Notes under the pieces: generated by a model
The model's database searches: none
Seen by the model: only the letters and a program-made list of their open reading frames with translations
Told to the model about the DNA's origin: nothing
Position numbers and translations under genes: made by a program
Part shown: piece after piece, positions 40,190-50,347 of the stretch
How the letters are laid out: each line of letters begins with the position of its first letter
Numbering within the stretch: position 1 is the first letter of the stretch
DNA from: Streptomyces sp. MspMP-M5
Lineage (GTDB): Bacteria > Actinomycetota > Actinomycetes > Streptomycetales > Streptomycetaceae
Direction: 5' to 3'
NCBI RefSeq assembly: GCF_000373585.1
Contig: NZ_KB891885.1
Location: 302,348 to 366,347 of the forward strand
DNA: 64,000 bases

Positions 40190-41401
40190 TCAGTTGGCCT
40201 CGACGAAGGTCAGCTCGGGGTGGGCGGTGCCTCCCTCGATGGCCGTCGAGGACAGGTGCGAGACGACGCGGTCGTCGACCGGGTCGTCGGCCGGGTCGTC
40301 GTGCACGACCAGGTGCTCGTACGTCGTGGCGCGCTGCGCCGGGACCCGGCCCGCCTTGCGGATCAGGTCGATGATCTCCAGGCGGTTGGAGCGGTGCTTG
40401 GCGCCGGCGGAGGAGACGACGTTCTCCTCCAGCATGATCGAGCCGAGGTCGTCGGCACCGTAGTGCAGCGACAGCTGGCCGATCTCCTTGCCGGTGGTCA
40501 GCCAGGAGCCCTGGATGTGGGCGACGTTGTCGAGGAAGAGGCGCGCGATGGCGATCATGCGCAGGTACTCGAAGAGGGTGGCCTGCGTGCGGCCCTTCAG
40601 GTGGTTGTTCTCCGGCTGGTAGGTGTACGGGATGAAGGCGCGGAAGCCGCCCGTACGGTCCTGGACGTCGCGGATCATCCGCAGGTGCTCGATGCGCTCG
40701 GCGTTGGTCTCGCCGGTGCCCATCAGCATCGTGGACGTCGACTCCACGCCCAGCTTGTGGGCGGCCTCCATGATTTCCAGCCAGCGCTCGCCGGACTCCT
40801 TCAGCGGCGCGATGGCCTTGCGGGGCCGGGCGGGGAGGAGTTCGGCGCCGGCGCCGGCGAAGGAGTCCAGGCCCGCGGCGTGGATGCGCGAGATCGCCTC
40901 CTCGACGGACACCTTGGAGATCCGGGCCATGTGCTCGATCTCGGACGCGCCGAGAGAGTGGATGACCAGCTGGGGGAATTCCTTCTTGATGGCCGAGAAG
41001 TGCTTCTCGTAGTACTCGACGCCGTAGTCCGGGTGGTGGCCGCCCTGGAACATGATCTGGGTGCCGCCCAGCTCGACGGTCTCCGCGCAGCGCCGCAGGA
41101 TGTCGTCGAGGTCGCGGGTCCAGCCCTTCGCGGTGTCCTTGGGCGCGGCGTAGAAGGCGCAGAACTTGCAGGCCGTCACGCAGACGTTGGTGTAGTTGAT
41201 GTTGCGCTCGATGATGTACGTCGCGATGTGCTCGGTACCGGCGTAACGGCGGCGGCGGACGGCGTCGGCGGCCTGGCCCAGCGCGTGCAGCGGCGCGGAG
41301 CGGTAGAGGTCGAGCGCCTCCTCCGGCGTGATGCGGCCGCCCTGCGCGGCGCGGTCGAGTACGGCTGTGACGTCAGACTTGAGGTCGGCGTTCTCGGTCA
41401 C
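40190..41401 (-). CDS. mqnC: cyclic dehypoxanthinyl futalosine synthase
   Basis: Radical SAM enzyme of the futalosine pathway, 403 aa, cyclising dehypoxanthine futalosine. CVTACKFCAF gives the CxxxCxxC [4Fe-4S] ligands (~res 72-79). MFQGGHHPDYGVEYYE, HSLGASEIEHMARIS and GVESTSTMLMGTGET are characteristic. GTG at 41401 with GAAAGGGACG upstream. Pairs with mqnA and mqnE elsewhere in the window. Confidence 0.95.
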   Translation of the reverse strand: MTENADLKSDVTAVLDRAAQGGRITPEEALDLYRSAPLHALGQAADAVRRRRYAGTEHIATYIIERNINYTNVCVTACKFCAFYAAPKDTAKGWTRDLDDILRRCAETVELGGTQIMFQGGHHPDYGVEYYEKHFSAIKKEFPQLVIHSLGASEIEHMARISKVSVEEAISRIHAAGLDSFAGAGAELLPARPRKAIAPLKESGERWLEIMEAAHKLGVESTSTMLMGTGETNAERIEHLRMIRDVQDRTGGFRAFIPYTYQPENNHLKGRTQATLFEYLRMIAIARLFLDNVAHIQGSWLTTGKEIGQLSLHYGADDLGSIMLEENVVSSAGAKHRSNRLEIIDLIRKAGRVPAQRATTYEHLVVHDDPADDPVDDRVVSHLSSTAIEGGTAHPELTFVEAN

Positions 41402-41577
41402 CGGGCGTCCCTTTCGGAGGCGGACAGACAGCAAGCGCACGGAGCACTCAAGGACTCAACCAGCCTACGCCAGGGGTCCGACAGCGCCGGTGGGGGCCGG
41501 TCCGTGGGCGGACGGCCGGTCCGCCGGGCCCGCCGCTCCGGTCCGCCGACCCCTGTGGCCCCCTCGCGGCCCGCCCC

Positions 41578-43689
41578 TCAGCCGCCGCTTCTCTTCAGGG
41601 TCGCCTTCGGGGTGCCGCCCCGTTTGTCGTCCGAGGCGAAGGTGAGCGTGCCGTCCCTGCCGAGGGTGTACGTCACGGTGGAGGTGTTGCCCGTGCAGCC
41701 CGGCCCCTGATCGCCGTCGGGGCTCTCCTGGAGGACGAGGGCGTTGCCGGTGGCCGACAGCAGCTTCGCCTTGGCCTGGCAGCGCAGCAGCACCACGTCG
41801 TAGGTCGTCCGCACGACGACGTCGCCCTTCTCGCCGGCCTTGATGACGCTGGTCATGGTGCCGTTGGGGATCCCGTTGGCCATGGTGACGGTGCCGTTCC
41901 AGGTGCCGAGGAAGCCCTTGGGGACGCGGTTGCCGGCGGCCGGGGCGGTGGTGCCGGCGGGTGGGGTGTGCCCGGACGGCGGCTGGGCGGTACTGCCGCC
42001 GCCCTCCGGCCCGTTGAGGACGGCGAAGAACACCGCGGTAGTGGTGGCGACCGCCAGCGCGCCCGCCACGGAGAGCACCAGCGTGCAGCTCATCCTCCGG
42101 GGGCGCTCCTTGCCTCCGAGCGCACCGGAGAGGGCGATCCGCCGTTCCTTGGGGGCGCGGCCGTCCGCCGGGGGCGGGGCCGAGTCGGACAGGGGTCCCG
42201 GTAGTGCCGCCGCTCCGGACGGGGTTCCCGGGGCCGCGGCCGAGCCGGTCGGCAGGTCGGCGAGGCCGGAGGCGGACGCGGAACCGGCCCCGGAGGGGGA
42301 CGCGAGTGGTGGCACTGCCGGTACTGGCAGTACTGCCGGTACGGACGGGGGTGCGGGCGGCGGCGGAGGGCTGGCCCCGGTGTGCGGTACGCCGGCCGCC
42401 GGCCAGGCGGACGGCGCGCCCGCGCCCGCCCCGGCCCCCGTGCCCGTCTCCGCGTCGGCGTCGCTGCCCCGACCCGCGCCTGCGCCTGCTCCCGCTCCCG
42501 CTCCCGGCCCCGAATCCGTCTCCGGCCCCACGCTCTGCGCCGGCGTGTCGAACGGGATCAGCCCGGACACCGCCCCGTACGACGAATCCGGCGCCCCGAA
42601 AGCCCCACCAGTCCCGAACGTCCCACCAGCCCCGGCCGCCGTTCCGGCCCCAGCCACCCGAGGCTCCACGACTCCAGCCGCCCCAGGCTCCACGATTCCG
42701 GCCCCGGCCGCCCCGGACCCCGGCGCCGCCCCGTCCGCGCCCCCACCACCCGGACCGGCGACGCCCCCGTCACCGCCCGCCTCCGCATCCAGATTCAGCA
42801 GCGCCACCGCCTGGCGGCTGACCTGTTCGACGAGGGGGCCCGGCAGCCAGCCGGCACGGACCAGGCCGGCCGCACCGTCGCTGCCGCCCCCGGCGAGCCG
42901 CGCCGCGACCTCTTCCGGGGCGGGCCGCCGCGCCGGGTCCTTCGCCAGGCAGGCGGCCACCAACTCCCTTAGCTCGCCGGTGAGTTCCGGACCGAGTTCG
43001 GGTTCCTCGTGCACCACCTTGTAGAGCAGCGCGGCGGACGAGTCCCCGGTGAACGGCGCGGTCCCCGTTGCCGCGAACGCCAGGACCGCGCCCAGGGAGA
43101 AGACGTCGGCGGCCGCCTCCGCCCCCTTGCCGAGGATCTGCTCGGGCGCCATGTAGCCGGGCGAGCCGACCGAGACCCCGGTGGAGGTCAGTGCGGCAGT
43201 GCCGTCCGTGGCCCGCGCGATCCCGAAGTCGATCAGCAGCGGCCCGTCCAGCGTCAGCAGCACGTTGGAGGGTTTGACGTCCCGGTGGACGAGGCCCAGC
43301 GCGTGCACCGCGAGGAGCGCCTCGGCCAGTCCGGCGCCCAGGGCCCGTACGGAGTGGCCGGCGAGCGGGCCGTGGCCGGCGACCGCGCGGGACAGGGCGG
43401 GGCCGGCGACGTAGCCGGTGGCGACCCAGGGGACGGGGGCGTCGGGGTCGGCGTCCAGGACGGGCGCGGTCCAGGTGCCGCCGACCCGTCGTGCCGAGGC
43501 GACCTCGCGGCGGAAACGGGCCCGGAACTGGCCGTCGGCGGCGTACTGGGCGTGCACCGCCTTGACCGCCACGGTCCGCCCGCCGGCGCTGCGCCCCAGG
43601 TAGACGCGGCCCATGCCGCCCGCGCCCAGACGGCCGAGCAGCCGGTAGCCGCCCAGGGCCCGCGGGTCCTCGTCGGTCAGCGGTTCCAT
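41578..43689 (-). CDS. membrane Ser/Thr protein kinase
   Basis: Eukaryote-type (Hanks) kinase of 703 aa. The kinase domain (res ~12-265) has the Gly loop GRLGAGGMGRVYLG, VAVKAVHAQ with the catalytic Lys, HRDVKPSN and DFGIAR, and GYMAPEQ. A long Pro/Ala/Gly linker (~res 300-550) leads to one TM helix (LVLSVAGALAVATTTAVFFAVL) and a small extracellular domain (~res 600-703: GFLGTWNGTVTMANG, two Cys). The outer domain resembles those of other Streptomyces kinases but is not PASTA. ATG at 43689 with AGGAGGGGGAGGG. Ligand unknown. Confidence 0.93.
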   Translation of the reverse strand: MEPLTDEDPRALGGYRLLGRLGAGGMGRVYLGRSAGGRTVAVKAVHAQYAADGQFRARFRREVASARRVGGTWTAPVLDADPDAPVPWVATGYVAGPALSRAVAGHGPLAGHSVRALGAGLAEALLAVHALGLVHRDVKPSNVLLTLDGPLLIDFGIARATDGTAALTSTGVSVGSPGYMAPEQILGKGAEAAADVFSLGAVLAFAATGTAPFTGDSSAALLYKVVHEEPELGPELTGELRELVAACLAKDPARRPAPEEVAARLAGGGSDGAAGLVRAGWLPGPLVEQVSRQAVALLNLDAEAGGDGGVAGPGGGGADGAAPGSGAAGAGIVEPGAAGVVEPRVAGAGTAAGAGGTFGTGGAFGAPDSSYGAVSGLIPFDTPAQSVGPETDSGPGAGAGAGAGAGRGSDADAETGTGAGAGAGAPSAWPAAGVPHTGASPPPPPAPPSVPAVLPVPAVPPLASPSGAGSASASGLADLPTGSAAAPGTPSGAAALPGPLSDSAPPPADGRAPKERRIALSGALGGKERPRRMSCTLVLSVAGALAVATTTAVFFAVLNGPEGGGSTAQPPSGHTPPAGTTAPAAGNRVPKGFLGTWNGTVTMANGIPNGTMTSVIKAGEKGDVVVRTTYDVVLLRCQAKAKLLSATGNALVLQESPDGDQGPGCTGNTSTVTYTLGRDGTLTFASDDKRGGTPKATLKRSGG

Positions 43690-43845
43690 GGCGCCCTCCC
43701 CCTCCTGACGGCGGCCCCAGCTTATGACCCAGGTCATGCGGCGTTCCCGAAACCCTGGACCCCCCTTTCCTCATCAAACAGGGCGTAAACCCACCATCCG
43801 CCCCCATGGCCACCGGCCCAGGGCCCGTCCATCGGGAGAACGCCC

Positions 43846-45012
43846 GTGTCTCACGCCCCCGGGGAGCGCCCGTACGACCCTTGCCAGGAGGTCCGGGGCG
43901 GCCGCCGCGGCCTGCGGAGCCGCGCCCGCCTCCTGGGACGCGGCCGTTCCGCCCGGCGCACGCGGGAGCGTGGACCGGCCTCCCGGCCCCGGTGGCGGAT
44001 GTCCTTCCTCACCGGCCTGGTGGCCGTGGCCGGCCTCTGCGCCTACCCGGCCGTGAAGTACCTGGACGTGCTGAACGACACCGGGGAGCCGATGTCGTTC
44101 AGCCGGGCGCTGCCGGACGGTGCCACGGGCCCGGCGGGGCCGGCCGCGGCCGATCCCGCGGTCCGGATGCCGACCGGTCCGCAGGCCGCGTTCCGTACGG
44201 CGGCCACGCTCGACGACGGCACGAAGATCGGCGTCACCACCCTGCACGGCAAGAAGTCCGGCTTCACCGGCAAGGTGTGGATCTGGGCGCCGAAGGAGTA
44301 CTACGAGGAGCGCTACCGGAACAGCGCCTTCCCGGTCCTGATCGCCCTGCCGGGCAGCTACGGCTACCCCGCCAACTACTGGGCGGCCACCGGCCACAAG
44401 CTGCAGCGGACCGTCACCGATCTGGTGGCGCTGGGCCGCAGCAAGCCGTTCATCGTCGTGATGCCGGTCCTGAACGCCGGTAAGCGCTACTACGACGGCA
44501 GTGACATCCCCGGGCTGCCGAAGATGGGCACCTGGATGTCCGACGACGTCCCGGACCTGGTCAAGGCCAACTTCCGGACGTTCACCAGCCGCGACGGCTG
44601 GGCGTTCATGGGGTCCTCGTCCGGTGGTTTCGTGGCGCTGAAGCAGGTTCTGCAGCACCCGGACCGGTTCAAGGCGGTGATCGCCAGCGGCCCGGACACC
44701 CGCCCGGACTCGCCGCTGTGGCGCGGCCACCGGGCGGAGATGCGGGCCAACAACCCGGAGTGGCTGGCGCAGCGCCTGGCCGCCACCCCCGGTGCCCCCG
44801 ACGTCTATGTGCAGTTCCAGATCGGGACGCGGGAGGGCGGCCGGGCCAATCTGGAGCGCTTCGTCCAGCGGTACGCCAAGGGGCCGGTCCATGCCCGGCT
44901 GCATGTCATCGAGGACGGCGGCCACAACGCCCGCAGCTATCTCCGCGGGATGCGGGACGTGAGCCTGGAGGCCCTCAGCAAGGTCCTCCGCGGCCCGACG
45001 CCGGCGCCGTAG
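43846..45012 (+). CDS. membrane-anchored esterase (putative esterase/mycolyltransferase-like fold)
   Basis: 388-aa protein with a basic N-terminus, one TM/signal anchor (~res 52-72, FLTGLVAVAGLCAYPAVKYL) and an extracytoplasmic alpha/beta-hydrolase of the esterase-D/antigen-85 type. Nucleophile in FMGSSSGGFVALK, acid/His region in LHVIEDGGHNARSYLRGM. VLIALPGSYGYPANYW is the oxyanion segment. GTG at 43846 with gggagaa. It starts 157 bp from the divergent kinase gene. Substrate unknown. Confidence 0.87.
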   Translation: MSHAPGERPYDPCQEVRGGRRGLRSRARLLGRGRSARRTRERGPASRPRWRMSFLTGLVAVAGLCAYPAVKYLDVLNDTGEPMSFSRALPDGATGPAGPAAADPAVRMPTGPQAAFRTAATLDDGTKIGVTTLHGKKSGFTGKVWIWAPKEYYEERYRNSAFPVLIALPGSYGYPANYWAATGHKLQRTVTDLVALGRSKPFIVVMPVLNAGKRYYDGSDIPGLPKMGTWMSDDVPDLVKANFRTFTSRDGWAFMGSSSGGFVALKQVLQHPDRFKAVIASGPDTRPDSPLWRGHRAEMRANNPEWLAQRLAATPGAPDVYVQFQIGTREGGRANLERFVQRYAKGPVHARLHVIEDGGHNARSYLRGMRDVSLEALSKVLRGPTPAP

Positions 45013-45018
45013 GCCGTA

Positions 45019-45042
45019 GGCGGCCGGTGGGGCCCGGCCGCC
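45019..45042. terminator. terminator, esterase / mqnA
   Basis: Perfect 9-bp inverted repeat GGCGGCCGG/CCGGCCGCC with a 6-nt loop in the 42-bp gap between convergent genes. Confidence 0.8.
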
Positions 45043-45054
45043 GTCCGCGGGGCG

Positions 45055-45972
<918 letters not shown>

Positions 45973-46120
45973 CTAGACCCGTCGGTCCCGGTGCCGGACG
46001 CCGGGGGCCCGCTGTGGACTTTTCCGCCCCGAGCCAAACGTGATCTTTAGCTCTTCCACCTTCGGAGCACACCATGCTAGGCTCAGGCCAAGTTGCAGTT
46101 TGGTTTCCCTTGCAGTACAG

Positions 46121-46155
46121 AGCCTGCGGAGCATGTGACCCGCAGGCTTTTGTAG
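46121..46155 (+). promoter_or_regulatory. terminator-like hairpin in the cold-shock leader
   Basis: A perfect 9-bp stem, AGCCTGCGG (46121-46129) and CCGCAGGCT (46140-46148) with a 10-nt loop, is followed by TTTTGTAGTTTT. No plus-strand gene ends upstream (mqnA is divergent), so the hairpin lies in the 5' leader of the cold-shock gene. A possible -10 TAGGCT at 46078-46083 would give a ~125-nt leader. The layout suggests transcription attenuation or a thermosensing leader. Confidence 0.65.
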
Positions 46156-46213
46156 TTTTCAGACTTCTTTGCAGGTTCTGGAGCAGGGCAACCCTTTGGC
46201 CCAAGGAGGGCTT

Positions 46214-46417
46214 ATGGCTACCGGAACCGTCAAGTGGTTCAACGCTGAAAAGGGCTTCGGCTTCATCGCCCAGGACGGCGGCGGCCCGGATGTCTTCGTC
46301 CACTACTCGGCGATCAACGCCTCTGGTTTCCGCTCGCTTGAGGAGAACCAGCAGGTGAACTTCGACGTCACGCAGGGTCCGAAGGGCCCGCAGGCGGAGA
46401 ACGTTACGCCGGTCTGA
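46214..46417 (+). CDS. cold-shock protein (CspA family)
   Basis: Small nucleic-acid chaperone of 67 aa, a single OB fold. RNP1 KGFGFIA and RNP2 VFVHYSAI motifs bind single-stranded RNA/DNA. ATG at 46214 ([16 protein letters not shown]) with aaggagg. Sequence matches the Streptomyces Csp group (e.g. ScoF type). A leader with a hairpin and a strong T-tailed terminator flank it. Confidence 0.97.
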   Translation: MATGTVKWFNAEKGFGFIAQDGGGPDVFVHYSAINASGFRSLEENQQVNFDVTQGPKGPQAENVTPV

Positions 46418-46462
46418 GTTGCCCGCTCCGGTCTTTCTCCTCTGATCGACCGGTAGCACCCA

Positions 46463-46511
46463 AGGAGCCCCCCTCCGCCTTCGGGCGGGGAGTGGGGCTC
46501 CTGCCTTTTTG
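46463..46511 (+). terminator. T-tailed intrinsic terminator of the cold-shock gene
   Basis: Stem AGGAGCCCC (46463-46471) / GGGGCTCCT (46494-46502) with an inner CTCCGCC-TTCG-GGCGG hairpin, followed by GCCTTTTTG. A textbook rho-independent terminator, unusual in this GC-rich genome. Confidence 0.95.
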
Positions 46512-47078
46512 TACAGCCTTTCGTACAGCCGGCCGCTGGGCGGCATTTCCGCCGGCCCGCGGCCCGGGAAAATGAATACCAGGTGAATACTCCCGCGGTT
46601 CCCGGGCATGGGGCGGCGCGCGGACCCGGAGCGCCCGCCGCCCGGCGCCGCCCCCTTCCGGCCAGGGCGGTCGCCCCGGGGCTCGTCGGCGAACGTCCGG
46701 TGCCGGGAAGGGCGCAGGAAATTCCCGGACCGGCGGCGCCCCGGAAATCCCCGGACATCGGCGGGGAGACCGGGAAGAGGGAAGAGAGTTTGCGCGGGCA
46801 TTAGCGCGATTCACCGACTCGGAAAATCCGTGCAATTCACGGCGGAGTCCGCTCGCGCGGGCGCCGGGCCGGCCCACGCCACCGCCCTGGCCTGCGGACT
46901 CCCCGTGCCGCGCGGCCCGCCGTGCCCCGGAACCGGCATCCGCTCGGCGAATTCGGACGCGGCCGGAAAAACCGGACCGGAGGGATGCCGGAAGGCTCTG
47001 CCCGACGGGAGCGAAGTCGCCGGATCTGATCACGGAAAGTGGTCGCATGACCACATGGCAGGTTCTACCGTGGGCAGA
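46512..47078. other. intergenic region, no gene seen
   Basis: About 570 bp of GC-rich sequence with short CCGG-rich repeats. Open frames here lack ribosome sites and protein-like composition. The promoter of the two small zinc-protein genes should be near its right end (AT-richer around 46970-47060). Confidence 0.5.
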
Positions 47079-47216
47079 ATGAGCGAGAACATGCCTCCGC
47101 AGAAGCCATGTCCGGACTGCGGTGGCGCGGGGACCGTCGAGTGGGAGACCCCCGGCGGCCACAAGGTCACCACGCAGTGCTCCGGCTGCGCCGGCACCGG
47201 AACCGTCCTGGCATAG
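47079..47216 (+). CDS. small DnaJ-zinc-finger-like protein
   Basis: 45-aa protein with two CxxCxGxG-type motifs, CPDCGGAGTV and CSGCAGTGTV, the zinc module of DnaJ and anti-TRAP proteins. ATG at 47079; in-frame ATG at 47055 or GTG at 47070 are possible. It ends 18 bp before the next zinc protein, so the two are likely an operon. It may be a small zinc-binding adaptor. Function unknown. Confidence 0.78.
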   Translation: MSENMPPQKPCPDCGGAGTVEWETPGGHKVTTQCSGCAGTGTVLA

Positions 47217-47234
47217 AGGAGGCGGACGCAGACC

Positions 47235-47546
47235 ATGGCGGCCTTCAGCGCAAGCGGCAAGCCGGTGGGCCTGGACGCGCAGTACGTCGGCAGACTCCCG
47301 TGCGCCGTCTGCGGGTTGCGGCCGATGAAGCTGCCCGGCCGGGAGGGTGGCGTGTGCATTCCCTGCTATGCGGAGGAGCGGGCGGCGGCGGGGCGGCGGG
47401 CCGCGACGGCCGGGTCGTGGGTGGCGGCGAGCTTCGTCGGCGATCCGTGTCTGGCGTGCGGTTCGCGGTCCGTGGACGCCAACGGGTGGGCGTTCTGGTG
47501 CAATTCCTGCCATATGCAGACGGCGGTGGCGCTGCCGCCGCGGTGA
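47235..47546 (+). CDS. small zinc-ribbon protein
   Basis: 103-aa soluble protein with four Cys pairs: LPCAVCGLRP, GGVCIPCYAEE, DPCLACGSRS and WCNSCHMQ, suggesting two zinc ribbons. ATG at 47235 with gaggagg upstream. Second gene of a two-gene unit. Not recognised; nucleic-acid or protein binding is a guess. Confidence 0.8.
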   Translation: MAAFSASGKPVGLDAQYVGRLPCAVCGLRPMKLPGREGGVCIPCYAEERAAAGRRAATAGSWVAASFVGDPCLACGSRSVDANGWAFWCNSCHMQTAVALPPR

Positions 47547-47622
47547 GCCGGGGCAGCGGCCCGGCCCCGGGCGCCCGCGAGAGGCGCGGCACGGCGCGGC
47601 ACGCACGGCACGGCAAGGAAGG

Positions 47623-47657
47623 CCCCGTGCCACCTCCCCCACAGAGGTGACACGGGG
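47623..47657. terminator. terminator, zinc-protein unit / fadD
   Basis: 14-bp stem with one mismatch, CCCCGTGCCACCTC and GAGGTGACACGGGG, 7-nt loop, between convergent genes. Confidence 0.8.
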
Positions 47658-47700
47658 GTTCCAGTCTGACGTGCGCAGGGCCCCGGCTCCAGAGCCGGAG

Positions 47701-47741
47701 TCACTGCCTTTCGTAAAGGGGTCACTCCCTTTCGTAAAGGC
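47701..47741. repeat. 21-bp tandem duplication at the fadD 3' end
   Basis: TCACTGCCTTTCGTAAAGGG (47701-47720) repeats as TCACTCCCTTTCGTAAAGGC (47722-47741). The right copy holds the fadD stop and last codons (LYERE). The left one is a non-coding echo. Confidence 0.8.
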
Positions 47742-49653
47742 GCGTGATCTCCCGGGCGAAGTCGCGGGCGACGGCGGCGCGGCGGAGTTTGAGGGACGGC
47801 GTGAGGTGACCGCTCTGCTCGGTGAACCCGGCGGGCAGGACGGCGAAGCGGCGGATGGACTCGGCGCGGGAGACCAGCTTGTTGGCGTCGTCGACGGCGT
47901 GCTGGAGGTCGGCGAGCAGGCGCTCGTCGTGGACGAGTTCGGCGAGCGGGACGTCGCCCTTCTTGGTCATCTGGCGCCAGTGGGCGAGGCCGTCGGGTTC
48001 CAGGGTGAGCAGGGCGGTGACGTAGGGGCGGTTGTCGCCGACGACCATGCACTGGTCTATGAGGGGGTGGGCGCGGAGGCGGTCCTCCAGGGGCGCGGGG
48101 GCGACGTTCTTGCCGCCGCTGGTCACGATGATCTCCTTCTTGCGGCCGGTGATGGTGAGGTAACCGTCGGCGTCGAGGGCGCCGAGATCGCCGGTGGCCA
48201 GCCAGCCGTCCCGGTCGGCGGCGGGCCGGACGGTGCCGGCGGCGGCGTCCCAGTAGCCGGAGAAGACGTGCGCGCCGCGGAGCAGGACCTCGCCGTCGTC
48301 GGCGATCCGGACGGCGCTGCCGGGGAGCGGCCAGCCGACCGTGCCGATGCGGGGGCGCAGGGGCGGGGTGACGGTGGACGCGGCGGTGGTCTCGGTCAGG
48401 CCGTAGCCCTCGAAGATCTCGATGCCGGCGCCGGAGTAGAAGGCGGCGAGGCGGTGGCCGAGCGGTGAGCCGCCGCAGATCGCGTAGCGGACGCGGCCGC
48501 CGAGGGCGGCGCGGATCCGGCGGTAGACGAGCGGGTCGTAGAGCTTGCGGGCGGCCTTGAGGGCGACGCCGGGGCCGGGGCCCGTCCCGTGTTCCCGGGC
48601 CTCGACGGCCTCCCCGTAGGCGCGGGCGATACGGACGGCGCGGTCGAAGGAGGCAGCCCGGCCCATCTTCTCGGCGGTGGCGCGGGCGGTGTTGAAGACC
48701 TTCTCCAGGACGTAGGGGATGGCGAGCAGGAAGGTGGGCCGGAAGGCGGCGAGGTCGGCGAGGAGGTCGTCGGTCCGGATGCTGGGGGCGTGGCCGAGGC
48801 GGACCCGGGCGCGCAGACAGCCGATGGCGACCATGCGGCCGAAGACGTGCGACAGGGGGAGGAAGAGGAGGGTGGCGGCGGGCTCCTCGCTGACAGAGGT
48901 GAAGACGGGGTGGAGGAGGGCGATGGCGTTGTCGATCTCGGCGAAGAAGTTGGCGTGGGTGAGGGCGCAGCCCTTGGGGTTGCCGGTGGTGCCGGAGGTG
49001 TAGACGAGGGTGGCCAGGACGTGGGGGGCGAGGGTGGCGCGGCGTTCGTCGACGCTCTCGTCGGGGAGGTCCCGGCCGGCGTCGACGAGTTGGGCGATGG
49101 CGCCGGTGCTGAACTGCCACAGGTGGTCGAGGGCGGGCAGTGCGCCGCGGATCTGGCTGATCAGGCGGGCCTCGTCGACGCTCTCGACGGCGCAGGCGCG
49201 GGCCGTCGAGTCGTGCAGGATCCACTGTGCCTGGTGGGCGGAGGAGGTCGGGTAGAGGGGGACGGTGACCAGGCCGGCGGCCCAGGCGGCGAAGTCGAGG
49301 AGGGTCCAGTCGTAGGTGGTGCGGGCCATGATGGCGAGCCGGTCGCCCGGGCGGAGGCCGTGCGCGATCAGGCCCTTGGCGACGGCGCGGACCTCGGCGG
49401 CGAACTCGGCGGCGGTGACGTCGCGCCAGGTGCCGTCGGGGCGCTTGCGGGAGAGAACGGTCTCGTGCGGGGCCTCGGTGGCGTTGGTGAAGGGGATGTC
49501 GGCCAGCGAGCCGGTGCGGACGGGTGGGGCGAGCGGGGGGACGGAGACCTCGCGGACGGTGCCGTCGGTCAATGTCCTTAGGGGTTCGGTGAGTTGTGGA
49601 GTGTGGGTGTGGGTGGCGGGGGTGTGCGGGGGTGCGCTGGGGTGGTTGAACAC
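47722..49653 (-). CDS. fadD: long-chain fatty acid-CoA ligase (AMP-binding)
   Basis: Acyl-CoA synthetase of 643 aa that activates fatty acids via acyl-AMP. P-loop-like A3 motif LVYTSGTTGNPKG, A5 GYGLTETTAAS, A7 LATGDLG, A8 TGRKKEIIVTSGGKNVAP, with the A10 lysine region KLRR near the C-terminus. The longer 'ACSL' type with FLPLSHVFGRM is typical of FadD15-like enzymes. GTG at 49653 with AAGGAG at 7 bp. A TetR-type operator lies ~560 bp upstream. Confidence 0.94.
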   Translation of the reverse strand: MFNHPSAPPHTPATHTHTPQLTEPLRTLTDGTVREVSVPPLAPPVRTGSLADIPFTNATEAPHETVLSRKRPDGTWRDVTAAEFAAEVRAVAKGLIAHGLRPGDRLAIMARTTYDWTLLDFAAWAAGLVTVPLYPTSSAHQAQWILHDSTARACAVESVDEARLISQIRGALPALDHLWQFSTGAIAQLVDAGRDLPDESVDERRATLAPHVLATLVYTSGTTGNPKGCALTHANFFAEIDNAIALLHPVFTSVSEEPAATLLFLPLSHVFGRMVAIGCLRARVRLGHAPSIRTDDLLADLAAFRPTFLLAIPYVLEKVFNTARATAEKMGRAASFDRAVRIARAYGEAVEAREHGTGPGPGVALKAARKLYDPLVYRRIRAALGGRVRYAICGGSPLGHRLAAFYSGAGIEIFEGYGLTETTAASTVTPPLRPRIGTVGWPLPGSAVRIADDGEVLLRGAHVFSGYWDAAAGTVRPAADRDGWLATGDLGALDADGYLTITGRKKEIIVTSGGKNVAPAPLEDRLRAHPLIDQCMVVGDNRPYVTALLTLEPDGLAHWRQMTKKGDVPLAELVHDERLLADLQHAVDDANKLVSRAESIRRFAVLPAGFTEQSGHLTPSLKLRRAAVARDFAREITRLYERE

Positions 49654-50347
49654 GAGCGGCTCCTTGCATCCCACGTGGTGGTTGCGGTGGGTTCCTGTTC
49701 CGCCGGACCCGGGGCGGATCTGGGTTGCTCGCCGTGGCGGCGGGGTGGGTGTTTGTGGCCACCCCACGTTGTCGGCTGTGCGCGCCGTGTCGGCTGGGGT
49801 GCTCTCGCCTACGGCTTGTGGGTGGGGTCGGAGGGGCTGCCCCGGAGCCCGTCCTCGGTGCGGGCGCATCTGGTCCGTAGATGAGGAATGCCGCGGCGTT
49901 CGCTCCAGATCCTGCGGGCGGGCTCCGGGACAGCCCCTCCGACCTGGCCGGCGCGCGGCTTTCCCGCCGTCCCGGTGACGGTCGGCTACGTGGTCGTCCC
50001 CTGAGATGGGGTGGCCGGGTGCGGTCCGGTGGGGTGCGGAGGCGGGCGGTTGCGTGGGGCGCCCCTGGGGGGCGGCCGGGTGCGGGCCAGTGGGGGTGCG
50101 ACGCAGAGGTGGTCTCGGCCGGGGCCGGCTCTCTGCGGGAGCGCCGTGGCCCGGTGGCGGAGCGTGGCGAATGCGGCAAGGTGCCAGCCCCTTTCGGCAC
50201 TGACCCGACGGTAACCTTACTGCGCGGTAAATGTACGCGCCGGTGCGGGACGAGCCAATGGTCTTGCACGGCATTCGTCTGCGGGCGGGGAAAATTGACG
50301 GGCCCCGGTCCCGGCGGCGAGGGGCGCGGGGGCGCCCGGCCGTCCTG
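49654..50347. other. intergenic region upstream of fadD
   Basis: About 690 bp without a convincing gene. Frames open through it but are G/C-runs (e.g. GGTGCGG repeats near 50010-50100). It contains the operator at 50217-50230, suggesting that fadD is transcribed from a promoter near there with a long leader. Confidence 0.5.
50217..50230. promoter_or_regulatory. TetR-type operator, distal copy
   Basis: TTACTGCGCGGTAA, an imperfect palindrome with TTAC/GTAA ends. It matches the copy upstream of the tetR gene (TTACTTTGCGGTAA on the minus strand) at 12 of 14 positions. Sits between tetR and fadD. Confidence 0.68.

Noticed and set aside
49594..50347. Several open frames in the fadD-tetR gap
   Set aside because: Driven by G-rich runs; no ribosome sites or protein-like composition.
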